From Acidimicrobiia bacterium (GTDB taxonomy: Bacteria; Actinomycetota; Acidimicrobiia; Acidimicrobiales; Hopanoidiivorantaceae): DNA of 53,445 nucleotides. Positions within the stretch are counted from its first letter, which is position 1. The number at the start of each line of letters is the position of its first letter. The notes under the pieces are model-generated. The model made no database searches, was not told the DNA's origin, and saw nothing but the letters and a program-made list of their open reading frames with translations. Positions 1-9,190 of this stretch are shown one piece after another. The position numbers and the translations under genes were made by a program. The stretch covers positions 1 to 53,445 of the forward strand of contig JAHRAM010000008.1 in NCBI GenBank assembly GCA_020027305.1. The letters are read 5' to 3'.

Positions 1-885
1 AAGAATGTTGAAGAAATTTTGCGGCACCTAGATTGGTTTTCCACTCTAATTTTGCTGGGTGAAGAGCCACTTGGAAATGTAGCTGACGCTAACCTTTTGG
101 CTGAGGCTCTTAACCCTACCACCCGCCCACACATTATTGCACTAGATAAATTCCTAACACCTGCGATGGAAAAATATGTGGATGTAGTTTTTCCGGTGGC
201 AGCATTTTGTGAAAGAGAAGGTAGCCACACAAATCTTGAGGGCAGAATATCTCCGCTCACTGCCCTTGTCTCAGTTGATCTGAGGTGCGAGTGGGAAATT
301 GCACTTGAGCTTTCAAAAAGTTTAGGCAAGCCAATGTCTTTTGCCAGCTTAGGTAATATCTGGGAAGAAATTTCTGCTATCTCCCCCAAACACAAAAATC
401 TTAGCTATGAGAAAATCAAAAATTCCAAAGATGGAATTTTAATTGAACAACAGCCGACATCGCTTAATTTTGAAATAGAAGAAGAGCTTGGCATTGGAAG
501 AGATACATATTCCAGTCGCTTAATCGTTCGCCGCCCAATGTATGATGGTAGTGCTTGGCTCTCTCAATGTGAGTCGCTTGTTCCATATATCTGTGATTCT
601 TCAATAATTTATTTAAGCCCTGATGAGCTTGTGCGATTAGGGATAGAGCCAGGCTCTAGTGTGGAGGTCTCACATATTTCTGATGGAAAAGAAACAACGA
701 CTAGTCCATTGGTTTTAATTGCCGAAGCAGACTCTTCCATTCCGCCAGGAGTTGCAACTATGGATTTCGGTAGCAGATATGGGTCTGCTCATCCATCTCA
801 ATTAATTGATTCTTCGTTGGCAGTAAACGATGTGCTTATTCAAAGCATTGGGACAAATACAGAATTGAGTGGAGACAAAAAATGA
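1..885 (+). CDS. nuoG: NADH-quinone oxidoreductase subunit G, C-terminal part (cut by window edge)
   Basis: The reading frame is open from base 1 (AAG AAT GTT GAA), so the gene starts outside the window; the TTG at 19 is an internal Leu codon. What remains is the C-terminal molybdopterin-oxidoreductase-like part of NuoG, the large Fe-S subunit of the complex I peripheral arm. The stretch DVVFPVAAFCEREGSHTN followed by LEGR is the typical DVVLP-E-G-T-N-EGR signature of this fold, and a molybdopterin dinucleotide-binding-like domain follows (SPDELVRLGIEPGSSVEV). The stop overlaps the nuoH start (ATGA at 882-885), so the two are translationally coupled. The N-terminal Fe-S ligands cannot be seen here. 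Confidence 0.9.
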   Translation, partial: KNVEEILRHLDWFSTLILLGEEPLGNVADANLLAEALNPTTRPHIIALDKFLTPAMEKYVDVVFPVAAFCEREGSHTNLEGRISPLTALVSVDLRCEWEIALELSKSLGKPMSFASLGNIWEEISAISPKHKNLSYEKIKNSKDGILIEQQPTSLNFEIEEELGIGRDTYSSRLIVRRPMYDGSAWLSQCESLVPYICDSSIIYLSPDELVRLGIEPGSSVEVSHISDGKETTTSPLVLIAEADSSIPPGVATMDFGSRYGSAHPSQLIDSSLAVNDVLIQSIGTNTELSGDKK

Positions 886-2177
886 TATTTGCTGTTGATT
901 TATTGCTTAGAGATAGCATTGGGCTTGTAGAAGTTGGGATTGTGTTACTCAAAGTCGGGGTTGCATTTGTGCTGCTGCTCTTAGGTGTGATGTTGATGAT
1001 TTGGTTTGAGCGAAAGTTTATTAGCGACATGCAAAATCGCATTGGCCCAAACTTGGCCGGCCCGTTTGGAATTTTTCAAACTTTAGCAGATGGAATCAAG
1101 TTGTTTTTCAAAGAAGATCAAGTTCCAGCAAAAGCTGACCCGCTGGTTTTTAGGTTGGCTCCTTACCTAGCACTTGTTCCAGCTTTTCTAATCTTTACAG
1201 TTGTGCCAATCGGGGGAGATTTTTCTGGTGGGGGCGATGGCACTGTAACTTGGTGGGGGCGTCAAACTTTTCTACAGGTAGCAGATCCACCTATCGGGTT
1301 TTTGATTATACTTGCAATGTCTTCAATGGCAGTCTATGGAGTGTTGCTTGCTGGGTGGGCTTCTGGCTCAAAATATCCTCTTTTTAGCGCTATCAGGGTT
1401 TCAGCGCAGATGGTTTCTTATGAAGTAGCTCTAGGGCTGTCGTTTGCCTCTGTTTTGCTTATGTCTAAAAGTTTTTCAACCCATGATATAGTCTTGAGCC
1501 AAGGGGGTTATGAGTGGAATCTTTGGATGACGGGGTTAGTGCCGTTTTTCATTTTCCTTCTAGCAGTCACAGCTGAGATGAACCGCCCGCCCTTTGACTT
1601 GGTGGAAGCAGAGCAAGAATTGGTTGGCGGTTTTCATACGGAATATAGCTCACTTCGCTTTGCCCTGTTTTATTTAGCTGAGTTCATGAATGTTATAACT
1701 ATGTCTGGTGTAATCGTAACTTTATTTTTGGGTGGGCCAGAAGGGCCTGAGCCATTCCCATTACCAGGTTGGCTTTGGGGAATATTTTGGTTCTGCCTAA
1801 AGATGGTTGTGTTCTTAGCAGTGTTTGTTTGGTTCCGTGCCACCCTGCCAAGGTTCCGATATGACCAGCTTATGAATTTAGGTTGGAAGCTACTCATCCC
1901 GCTTTCTCTAGTTTGGTTCTTAGCGTTGGCAACACTTCAGGTTAGCGACAATCGAGATTGGAATGATTTTATTGTGCTTGCTTCTATATTTGGAGGGTTT
2001 GTGCTTGTTGGTTTATTGCTAAAGCGGGCACTCAAAACAGCCGCGCACAATCCAGACCCAGACCTTTCTGCCCCTGCTACTGCTGAAAACAATGTTGAAG
2101 AAAATGCTGGCAGGAATACAGAAAACAATTTTGACATCGAGAACTTGAAAGAAAAAGATTTAGGAGGTAAAAACTAA
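882..2177 (+). CDS. nuoH: NADH-quinone oxidoreductase subunit H (first copy)
   Basis: Membrane subunit that forms much of the quinone chamber and E-channel at the junction of the two arms of complex I. At 431 aa it has about 8 TM helices plus a hydrophilic C-terminal tail of roughly 40 residues. Canonical motifs are intact: E43-R44-K45, QNRIGPN, FFKED, NRPPFDLVEAEQELVGG, EYSSLRFALF and the C-terminal LPRFRYDQLMNLGWK. It overlaps nuoG by 4 nt and shares a base with nuoI. It is the reference for judging the divergent second copy at 11513. Confidence 0.97.
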   Translation: MIFAVDLLLRDSIGLVEVGIVLLKVGVAFVLLLLGVMLMIWFERKFISDMQNRIGPNLAGPFGIFQTLADGIKLFFKEDQVPAKADPLVFRLAPYLALVPAFLIFTVVPIGGDFSGGGDGTVTWWGRQTFLQVADPPIGFLIILAMSSMAVYGVLLAGWASGSKYPLFSAIRVSAQMVSYEVALGLSFASVLLMSKSFSTHDIVLSQGGYEWNLWMTGLVPFFIFLLAVTAEMNRPPFDLVEAEQELVGGFHTEYSSLRFALFYLAEFMNVITMSGVIVTLFLGGPEGPEPFPLPGWLWGIFWFCLKMVVFLAVFVWFRATLPRFRYDQLMNLGWKLLIPLSLVWFLALATLQVSDNRDWNDFIVLASIFGGFVLVGLLLKRALKTAAHNPDPDLSAPATAENNVEENAGRNTENNFDIENLKEKDLGGKN

Positions 2178-2710
2178 TGCTTGGATACATTAAGGGGTTT
2201 GCTATCACCTTCAAAAAACTTTTTGAAAAACGAGTTACTACACAATATCCTAAACAGCGAAGACCAAAGCCTGCTCGCGCTCACGGCCGCCACATCCTAA
2301 ATCGTTATGAAGACGGGATGGAAAAGTGCATTGGGTGCGAGCTATGTGCTGGGGTGTGCCCTGCAAATTGCATTTATGTAAGAGGGGCAGACAATTCACC
2401 TGATAGCCCGGTGTCGCCTGGGGAAAGATATGGCTATATATATGAGATTAATTACTTGCGTTGTATTCACTGCGATCTCTGTATTGAAGCATGCCCTACT
2501 GAAGCAATTACTGAGACTAAACTCTTTGAATTTTCATTTACAAATCGAGCTGATGCAATCTATACAAGAGATGAACTTTTGGTTGATGAAGATGGAAAGC
2601 CTAAGCAATTAGAATGGGAAGACTGGGAAGGCGTCTCTGAAGTTACATCTGAATGGATGAGGGCAACCTCTTCTGCTGGCAGTGCTGCTTATGAGGGGAA
2701 ACAGGACTGA
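2177..2710 (+). CDS. nuoI: NADH-quinone oxidoreductase subunit I (first copy), 2x[4Fe-4S] ferredoxin-like
   Basis: Electron-relay subunit carrying clusters N6a and N6b between the NADH arm and NuoB. The 177-aa product has two CxxCxxCxxxCP motifs: C51, C54, C57, C61 and C96, C99, C102, C106. An acidic C-terminal tail follows. The start ATG overlaps the nuoH stop (TAATG) and is preceded by TTAGGAGG, a good ribosome binding site. It is the third gene of the H-I-J-K-L-M-N run. Confidence 0.97.
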   Translation: MLGYIKGFAITFKKLFEKRVTTQYPKQRRPKPARAHGRHILNRYEDGMEKCIGCELCAGVCPANCIYVRGADNSPDSPVSPGERYGYIYEINYLRCIHCDLCIEACPTEAITETKLFEFSFTNRADAIYTRDELLVDEDGKPKQLEWEDWEGVSEVTSEWMRATSSAGSAAYEGKQD

Positions 2711-2722
2711 GCAAGCGACAAA

Positions 2723-3295
2723 ATGGAAACTGCCGTATTTATAGTTGCTGCCATCATCACCGTGCTAAGCGCCTTTGGTGTTATTTTGGCAAAGAATCCA
2801 GTTCATTCAGTATTGATGTTGATGGCTACCTTGTTTGCTATAGCAGTTTTATTTGTGGCACAAGATGCGCACTTTTTGGCGGCTGTTCAAATAATTGTTT
2901 ATGCTGGGGCAATCGTTGTGCTGTTTTTATTTGTGGTTATGTTGCTAGGAGTAGACTTAGCTGAAAATTTAAGGGTAGAGCCAATCGGTGGGCAACGTCC
3001 TTTGGCGATTGGGGCCACGGTAGCAACTGCTGTTCTCACGATTTTACTAATCATTGTGGCAGCCAGTGACTCTTCTAAACCTGAGTCGGGTGACCTTGCT
3101 GGCATAACACAAGAAACTGGCAACACAGGTGTTGCAAATTTAGGCAGAGTAATTTTCACAGATTATGTTTGGGCCTTTGAAATTATTGCAGCCCTTTTAA
3201 CCATTGGCGTGATTGGGGCAGTGCTTCTAACTAGGCGAGCAAAACAGCAAGAAGTAGAAGAAGAGGTAGTAGAAAAAGAAGGGGGGCAACTTTAA
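2723..3295 (+). CDS. nuoJ: NADH-quinone oxidoreductase subunit J (first copy)
   Basis: Small proton-channel membrane subunit (190 aa, 5 TM helices). The TM3 segment IIVYAGAIVVLFLFVVMLLG, which carries the pi-bulge helix of the family, is intact. A charged tail rich in Glu and Lys (EVEEEVVEKEGG) extends beyond the last helix. The gene begins 12 nt after nuoI and its stop overlaps the nuoK start by one base. Confidence 0.95.
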   Translation: METAVFIVAAIITVLSAFGVILAKNPVHSVLMLMATLFAIAVLFVAQDAHFLAAVQIIVYAGAIVVLFLFVVMLLGVDLAENLRVEPIGGQRPLAIGATVATAVLTILLIIVAASDSSKPESGDLAGITQETGNTGVANLGRVIFTDYVWAFEIIAALLTIGVIGAVLLTRRAKQQEVEEEVVEKEGGQL

Positions 3296-3615
3296 TGTCT
3301 ATAGTGGCAGTGGCAGTTAGCCCAAGTTGGTATTTAATTTTAAGCGGCGTGCTTTTTTCAATTGGCGTGTTGGGGCTTTTGGTAAGGCGAAACCCATTGG
3401 TGATGTTTATGTGTGTGGAGTTGATGTTAAATGCTGTCAATTTAACGTTTGTAACATTTGCAAGAGAGTTTGGCCATTTAGGTGGACAAGCTGCTGTGCT
3501 ATTTGTGTTAACTGTGGCAGCTGCTGAGGTTGTGGTTGGGCTAGCAATATTGGTTTCAGTGCTCAGGCTTCGTCCAGGTGCTACAGCTGATGATATTTCA
3601 TCTTTGAAGGGCTGA
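3295..3615 (+). CDS. nuoK: NADH-quinone oxidoreductase subunit K (first copy)
   Basis: MrpC-like 3-TM subunit (106 aa) of the complex I proton-translocating arm. Both intramembrane glutamates of the family are present, one in MCVELMLNAVNL and one in TVAAAEVVVGLAI. The start overlaps the nuoJ stop (TAATG), and nuoL begins 22 nt downstream. Confidence 0.95.
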   Translation: MSIVAVAVSPSWYLILSGVLFSIGVLGLLVRRNPLVMFMCVELMLNAVNLTFVTFAREFGHLGGQAAVLFVLTVAAAEVVVGLAILVSVLRLRPGATADDISSLKG

Positions 3616-3637
3616 TAATTGTCGCGATATTTCTATT

Positions 3638-5557
3638 ATGGCTGAAGCGCTCACAAACACCGTCTGGTTCTTGCCACTTGCTCCGCTTGTGGGATTTTTG
3701 GTTTTAGTCTTTGGGTTTGACAAGGTATTTGATTCCCGCAACTCTCAAAAGAATGTGCCAGAAAAAAGAATTGGTTGGCTAGCGTCTGGATTTGTTATAA
3801 CCGCTTTTGTTTTTGCTGTTCTTCAGTTTGTGGCATTGCTTTCATTAGATGGTCATGACAGGGCAGTTACAAAAACTCTCTATAGCTGGATTCCAGTCGG
3901 AAGCCTCAAGGTTGATATATCTTTTCTAGTTGACCCGCTTTCGGTCACGATGATTTTATTTATAACAGGCGTTGGGGCACTCATCCATATTTATGCCGTT
4001 TATTATATGCACGGCGATAAAGACTATCGGCGGTTCTTTTCTTATCTCAACTTGTTTGTATTCTCAATGATTATTTTGGTGATGGCTGATAATCTTTTGT
4101 TGTCGTTTCTTGGGTGGGAAGGTGTTGGGGTGTGTTCTTATTTCCTCATATCTTTTTGGTTTGACAAGCGAGAAAATGCTTCTGCTGGAAGCAAAGCTTT
4201 CATCACAAATCGTGTAGGAGACTTTGGTTTTATGCTGGCCATATTTTTCACCTTCCAAGCATTTGGCTCTTTAGGCTGGCAAGACATTTCACACGGTGCT
4301 AGTTCAGCAACTGCTTCTACAGTTTCTATAATTGTCTTGCTTCTAATGCTGGGAGCTGCTGGAAAGTCTGCACAGATACCACTTCAAGTTTGGCTACCAA
4401 ATGCTATGGCTGGCCCAACCCCTGTGTCTGCTCTTATACATGCTGCCACTATGGTGACAGCTGGGGTGTATTTACTAGTTCGTGTAAGCCCCTTGCTTGA
4501 AGCCAGCTATGATTGGGTTCCACAAGTCATAATGTGGATAGGGCTTGTCACTGCCCTAGTAGCAGCTCTCTCGGCAATGGCTCAAACCGATATTAAACGG
4601 GTGTTGGCATATTCCACTATTAGCCAGCTGGGGTTTATGTTTGTGGCAATTGGCGCAGGCGCACCTGTGGCTGCAATCTTTCATATGATTACACATGCCT
4701 TTTTCAAGGCGCTTTTGTTTTTGGGGGCAGGCTCTGTTACGCATGCAATGGATGGAGAACAAGACATTAACAAAATGGGCGGGCTCTCAAAACACCTTCG
4801 CTATACCACGCCTTTATTTTTGGTGGGCTGGTTGGCGATATCTGGCGTACCTCCGTTTTCAGGTTTTTGGTCAAAAGATGAAATCTTGGCTGGGGTTTAT
4901 AATAACAACCGATTTGCTTATGTGCTTTTATTGCTTGCAGCTGGGGTCACAGGTTTTTATATGACGCGTTTAGTGTTAAAAGTCTTTTTTGGAAAACCAA
5001 ATTACACACATACTCCGCATGAATCAGGCAAAGGAATTCTTTTGCCTTTGTATGGCTTGGCCGCACTTGCCATTGTGGCTGGAATTTTAAACCTTCCATT
5101 TTCTAAAGATTTATTGGTCTTGGAGCATTGGTTAGAGCCAGCGCTTGAGGGTGGTTTTGTAAAGCACTTGTCGTTTGGGGGTGGAACTCAATGGGTGCTT
5201 GGAATTTTAAGCATCATTGTCGGTGGGTTAGCGATGTTTTTGGCATTCCGAATTTATCACTCCAATCGTTTCGGTAGCATTCAAAAAGTTGTTGAGCATC
5301 AGTTTTTCTACAAGGCATGGCACATAGATCAAGCACTTACATCTTTTGTAGGTGGAAAAGGAAATAGGATGTTTCAAAAAGCTGCAGACTTTGATACAAA
5401 AGTGGTGGATGGCACAGTCATGGGTGTGGCAAGTAATACTAAAAAACTGGGTGGGGTAGTTCGGCTATTTCAGACTGGCAAAATCCGTTCCTATGCTCTG
5501 TGGGTGACGTTAGGGGCTGTGGCTCTGCTTGTTTATTTCTTGATAAGGGCATTGTAG
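3638..5557 (+). CDS. nuoL: NADH-quinone oxidoreductase subunit L (first copy)
   Basis: Distal antiporter-like subunit of complex I (639 aa, many TM helices). The pump residues expected from E. coli NuoL are visible: the Glu in LSFLGWEGVGVCSYFLISFW, the Lys in AAGKSAQIPLQVWLPNAMAG, and the TM12 Lys in HAFFKALLFLGAGSVTHAMD. The C-terminal part contains the amphipathic lateral-helix region and a final TM helix. The gene sits 22 nt after nuoK and 13 nt before nuoM. Short stretches are nearly identical at the DNA level to the second nuoL at 13956. Confidence 0.97.
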   Translation: MAEALTNTVWFLPLAPLVGFLVLVFGFDKVFDSRNSQKNVPEKRIGWLASGFVITAFVFAVLQFVALLSLDGHDRAVTKTLYSWIPVGSLKVDISFLVDPLSVTMILFITGVGALIHIYAVYYMHGDKDYRRFFSYLNLFVFSMIILVMADNLLLSFLGWEGVGVCSYFLISFWFDKRENASAGSKAFITNRVGDFGFMLAIFFTFQAFGSLGWQDISHGASSATASTVSIIVLLLMLGAAGKSAQIPLQVWLPNAMAGPTPVSALIHAATMVTAGVYLLVRVSPLLEASYDWVPQVIMWIGLVTALVAALSAMAQTDIKRVLAYSTISQLGFMFVAIGAGAPVAAIFHMITHAFFKALLFLGAGSVTHAMDGEQDINKMGGLSKHLRYTTPLFLVGWLAISGVPPFSGFWSKDEILAGVYNNNRFAYVLLLLAAGVTGFYMTRLVLKVFFGKPNYTHTPHESGKGILLPLYGLAALAIVAGILNLPFSKDLLVLEHWLEPALEGGFVKHLSFGGGTQWVLGILSIIVGGLAMFLAFRIYHSNRFGSIQKVVEHQFFYKAWHIDQALTSFVGGKGNRMFQKAADFDTKVVDGTVMGVASNTKKLGGVVRLFQTGKIRSYALWVTLGAVALLVYFLIRAL

Positions 5558-5570
5558 GGGAACATATAAG

Positions 5571-7133
5571 ATGGAAGGTTTCCCAATTCTCACAGTGCTC
5601 ATTTTTGTTCCGCTAGTAGGAACAGCAGTTATCAGCGCCCTGCCCGCACGATTTGAAAAAGCTACAGTTGCTAGAAACACCGCTGTTGGTTTTAGCCTTG
5701 TCACCTTAGTGCTGGCGGCGATAGTGCTAATAGATTTTGATACAGCAATCGGTAGCCTCCAGTTCGTTGACCGAGCCACATGGATTGCTCCATCTGGCAT
5801 TCAATGGCTAGTTGGCGTGAACGGCATCTCTATTTTTATGGTGGCGCTCACGGCATTTTTGTTCCCACTATGCTTCATTTTCTTAAAGCAACCTGAGCAA
5901 AATCGTAGGCCTTACTTTGCCCTTATACTGATGCTTCAGTCGGGGTGTCTAGGCGCCTTTTTGGCACAAGACCTGTTTTTATTCTTTGTATTTTTTGAAG
6001 TAGTGTTGGTGCCAATGTATTTTCTCATTGGCAGGTTCGGGCATGCCCGAGCCAAGTTTGCATCTGCTAAGTTTTTTATTTTCACTATGGCAGGTTCGGC
6101 ACTTATGTTGGTGGGGATTTTGGCGGTGGCACTTCTCACAGCAAATAAAACTGGTGCCCCGCTCACATTTGATGTTGAAAGTCTGGCGATTGCAGATGCC
6201 TTGTCAGTGGCAGAAGCTAGGTGGGTATTTTTAGCCTTTGCTATCGGGTTTGGGGTCAAGGTGCCCCTATTTCCCATCCATATTTGGTTGCCAGATGCAC
6301 ATACCGAAGCCCCAACTGCTGGGTCAATCATTTTGGCAGGGGTGCTCCTCAAGTTAGGCACCTATGGATTTTTGCGTTTTGGAATTTTCCTGTTTCCAGA
6401 AGCCGCAGATTTCTTTGCGCCCGTCTTAATGGGTCTTGCAGTCGTTGGCATATTATATGGGGCTGTAGTAGCCACAATGCAAAAAGACTTAAAGCGGCTG
6501 GTGGCATATTCTTCTATTGCTCACTTGGGCTTTGTGGTGCTAGGGCTATTTGCCCTAAACAGTCAAGGCATTTCAGGTGCTGTCTTACAGATGCTTAATC
6601 ACGGTTTATCAACGGGGGCTTTGTTTTTATTGGTGGGATACCTCTATGAGCGACGCCATACAAGACAAATCAGTGAGCTAGAGGGAATTCAAAAAGTAGC
6701 ACCGATTTTTGCTGCTTTGTTTACGGTTGTGATGCTTTCTTCAATCGGCTTGCCAGGGCTAAACGGGTTTGTCGGGGAGTTTTTAATTTTGCTTGGAGCA
6801 TTTGATGCCCACAGATGGTTTGCCGTAGTTGCCACAAGCGGAGTGATTTTAGCAGCGGTGTATTTGCTCTGGGCATACAAGCGAGTTTTTCATGGCCCAG
6901 TAGAAGGTGAGAATGCTAAAACTCCAGATTTAAAGTGGAAAGAGCGGATTGGAGTAGGGCTGTTTATTGTTCCAATTGTTTTAATTGGTGTCTATCCTCG
7001 CTTGCTTCTAAATCGCATTGAGCCAGCCGTTGATAATACTATCGCCCACATTCAAAATGTCATTGGAACTGAAATTGATTTGACTGGTGAGCATGAATCA
7101 CCGCATTCTGAAGAAGGGGGTGAGCACAGATGA
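5571..7133 (+). CDS. nuoM: NADH-quinone oxidoreductase subunit M (first copy)
   Basis: Antiporter-like proton pump subunit (520 aa). Diagnostic motifs are FFVFFEVVLVPMYFLIG with the TM5 Glu, GFGVKVPLFPIHIWLPDAHT with the TM7 Lys, and EAPTAGSIILAGVLLKLGTY. The C-terminus is His/Glu-rich (EHESPHSEEGGEH). Its stop overlaps the nuoN start (ATGA at 7130-7133), indicating translational coupling. Confidence 0.97.
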   Translation: MEGFPILTVLIFVPLVGTAVISALPARFEKATVARNTAVGFSLVTLVLAAIVLIDFDTAIGSLQFVDRATWIAPSGIQWLVGVNGISIFMVALTAFLFPLCFIFLKQPEQNRRPYFALILMLQSGCLGAFLAQDLFLFFVFFEVVLVPMYFLIGRFGHARAKFASAKFFIFTMAGSALMLVGILAVALLTANKTGAPLTFDVESLAIADALSVAEARWVFLAFAIGFGVKVPLFPIHIWLPDAHTEAPTAGSIILAGVLLKLGTYGFLRFGIFLFPEAADFFAPVLMGLAVVGILYGAVVATMQKDLKRLVAYSSIAHLGFVVLGLFALNSQGISGAVLQMLNHGLSTGALFLLVGYLYERRHTRQISELEGIQKVAPIFAALFTVVMLSSIGLPGLNGFVGEFLILLGAFDAHRWFAVVATSGVILAAVYLLWAYKRVFHGPVEGENAKTPDLKWKERIGVGLFIVPIVLIGVYPRLLLNRIEPAVDNTIAHIQNVIGTEIDLTGEHESPHSEEGGEHR

Positions 7134-8728
7134 CAACACTTAACTGGGGTTCAATAAGTTCTATGTTGGTGCTGTTTGGAACAGCCATATTAGTTGTAAC
7201 TGTTGCCTCGCTTATAAAAAGCTCTAAAAAAGATTTATTGGTGCAAGTAATGACTGCTCTTGGTGGGCTGGGGGGCCTTGCTGCCGTTATAATTTATTGG
7301 CACAGGGTTAGCAGTGATGGCGCAAAACTCTCATTTGCAGATACAGTTCGGATTGACCACTTAGCGCTTTTCATTATTGGGGTCATTTCTTCAATTGTGT
7401 TTTTGTCTGCTTTGACTCTGAAAAGTTTTTTTGCTCGTGAAAAATTATTTAGAGCAGTTACTACCGAAATCTATGTGTTAATTTTGCTTTCAGCTACTGG
7501 TGGGGCAATTATGGCAAGCGCCAACGATCTCATTGTTTTATTTATGGGCTTGGAAGTTCTTTCTTTGGCAGCATATATTCTTGCTGCTTCAAACATTAGA
7601 AAAGCGCAATCACAAGAGTCAGGGATGAAATATTTTGTGATAGGTGCTTTTGCTTCTGGTTTTTTCTTGTATGGCATCGCATTAATTTATGGTGCAACTG
7701 GCTCAACTAAGTTGGCACAAATATCGCAGAAGCTAGTTTCTGGCGCTTTTGTAGATGATGGATTTTTGCTTGGTGGTATAGCACTATTTTTAGTTGGGCT
7801 GCTGTTTAAAGTTTCGGCAGTTCCATTTCACGTTTGGACTCCTGATGTTTATGAAGGTGCCCCTAGCCCATTTGTGGCGTTTATGTCATCAGCAGTTAAG
7901 GTAGCGGGATTTGTAGCGCTCATTAGAGTTTTAGGAGGGGCGCTGATTGAAAGTGCTGCTGACTGGCAGCCAATAATATATGCAGTTTCTATCGCTTCTA
8001 TGGCTGTCGGCACATTGGCAGCATTAGTTCAAACTAATGTGAAACGGATATTGGCGTATTCTTCAATAGCGCACGCGGGTTATATTTTGATTGGAATTCA
8101 AGCTGCCACCAAAGATGGGTTTGCCGCCTCACTTTGGTATTTAGCCATTTATGCAATGTTGGCATTTGCCAGCTTTAGTATCGTGGCAGCAAGGGAGGGT
8201 GCAATAAGTGGCAACAGCATTAATGACCCAAATCACATTGATAACTACAGAGGGCTAGCCTCTAAGCAACCATTTTTGGCGGTGATATTTGCTATTTTGC
8301 TTTTAGCTCAAGCTGGAGTCCCACCCACCAGCGGTTTCTACGCGAAATTCTCTGTTATTTCTGCTGTGGTAGATGCCCGCTCATATCCGCTGGCAATCGT
8401 GGCAATGATTATTGCTGTGGCAGCTGCCTTCATATATATAAGACTGCTCATTGTGATGTTCTTTACGCCAGCTGATAGCTCCTTACTAGGAGGCGCCACA
8501 ATGTCAAAGACTGCATTCTCTAAAACAACCTCTAAAACTATGTCGCCCATTACTCAATTGGATGCCAGTGAAAATTCAGACGCGACATTTGACAAATGGA
8601 AAAAATTAGGAGCAAACAAATTAAATCTTGCTGTCCTCACTTTAGCGGCCGCTTTCACAATTGCTATGGGAGTTTATCCCGCCCCCCTTCTAGAACTTGC
8701 CCAATCTGCCGCCCAATCCCTAGTTTAG
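7130..8728 (+). CDS. nuoN: NADH-quinone oxidoreductase subunit N (first copy), end of first nuo cluster
   Basis: Antiporter-like subunit adjacent to NuoK (532 aa). Motifs include LFMGLEVLSLAAYILAAS (TM5 Glu), LLFKVSAVPFHVWTPDVYEG (TM7 Lys) and QTNVKRILAYSSIAHAGYIL. A hydrophilic Ser/Thr/Asp-rich insert lies before the last TM helix, and the second NuoN has one in the same place. This is the last gene of the first cluster; about 97 bp with no clear terminator separates it from nuoA of the second. Confidence 0.96.
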   Translation: MTTLNWGSISSMLVLFGTAILVVTVASLIKSSKKDLLVQVMTALGGLGGLAAVIIYWHRVSSDGAKLSFADTVRIDHLALFIIGVISSIVFLSALTLKSFFAREKLFRAVTTEIYVLILLSATGGAIMASANDLIVLFMGLEVLSLAAYILAASNIRKAQSQESGMKYFVIGAFASGFFLYGIALIYGATGSTKLAQISQKLVSGAFVDDGFLLGGIALFLVGLLFKVSAVPFHVWTPDVYEGAPSPFVAFMSSAVKVAGFVALIRVLGGALIESAADWQPIIYAVSIASMAVGTLAALVQTNVKRILAYSSIAHAGYILIGIQAATKDGFAASLWYLAIYAMLAFASFSIVAAREGAISGNSINDPNHIDNYRGLASKQPFLAVIFAILLLAQAGVPPTSGFYAKFSVISAVVDARSYPLAIVAMIIAVAAAFIYIRLLIVMFFTPADSSLLGGATMSKTAFSKTTSKTMSPITQLDASENSDATFDKWKKLGANKLNLAVLTLAAAFTIAMGVYPAPLLELAQSAAQSLV

Positions 8729-8808
8729 AAATGTTTAAAAATCTAAAGACAAAAAGATTTCAGCAACTGATTTATTTTCAAGATTTAGCCTGCTGCCAGC
8801 GGTTTTGT

Positions 8809-8814
8809 TAAACT
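8809..8814 (+). promoter_or_regulatory. Candidate -10 box (TAAACT) for the second nuo cluster
   Basis: TAAACT lies 10 nt upstream of the GTG start of nuoA and no Shine-Dalgarno sequence is visible between them. A start site at about 8821-8825 would give a leaderless or nearly leaderless transcript, which recurs in this window. No good -35 was seen. The second cluster may therefore have its own promoter rather than relying only on read-through from nuoN. Confidence 0.35.
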
Positions 8815-8824
8815 AATTTGTGTC

Positions 8825-9190
8825 GTGTCTGACTTTCTGCGTAGCTACTTGACTGTGGGAATTTTTGGTCTCCTAGCCGTTGTGATGGTGGCAATTATTT
8901 TGTTTTTGGGTGACTTCATTCGCCCCAAGCGACTACAAAAGCAGAAATATGAAACTTATAAAAGCGGTGTGATTCCTGTTGAAGAGGGTTGGCGGCAGTC
9001 AAATGTTCGCTACTACATTTTTGCACTGTTGTTCGTGATGTTTGGCGTGGAGACGGTTTTTATTTTGCCGTGGGCGGTTGGGCTTGAAAGTTTTGGCTTC
9101 TTTGGAGTGATAGAGATGGGCATATTCATTTTTATTCTCTTACTTGGGCTGTTTTATGCGTGGCGGAAGGGAGTGCTTAAATGGCTCTAG
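8825..9190 (+). CDS. nuoA: NADH-quinone oxidoreductase subunit A (second cluster)
   Basis: 3-TM subunit (121 aa) whose TM1-2 loop lines the quinone entry region. GTG start: the TM segments and the YKSGVIPVEEG loop align with NuoA from this start. In the usual FDVE motif of TM2 the Asp is replaced by Gly (FGVET) while the Glu is kept. The loop reads YKSG where many NuoA/ND3 proteins have YECG; E. coli also lacks that Cys (FESG), so only the Asp loss stands out. It overlaps nuoB by 10 nt. No nuoA for the first cluster lies in the window. Confidence 0.93.
   Translation: MSDFLRSYLTVGIFGLLAVVMVAIILFLGDFIRPKRLQKQKYETYKSGVIPVEEGWRQSNVRYYIFALLFVMFGVETVFILPWAVGLESFGFFGVIEMGIFIFILLLGLFYAWRKGVLKWL

Noticed and set aside
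5936..6361. 141-codon minus-strand ORF inside nuoM
   Set aside because: Antisense shadow of a strongly conserved gene; Lys/Asn/Ala composition mirrors the codon pattern of the + strand.
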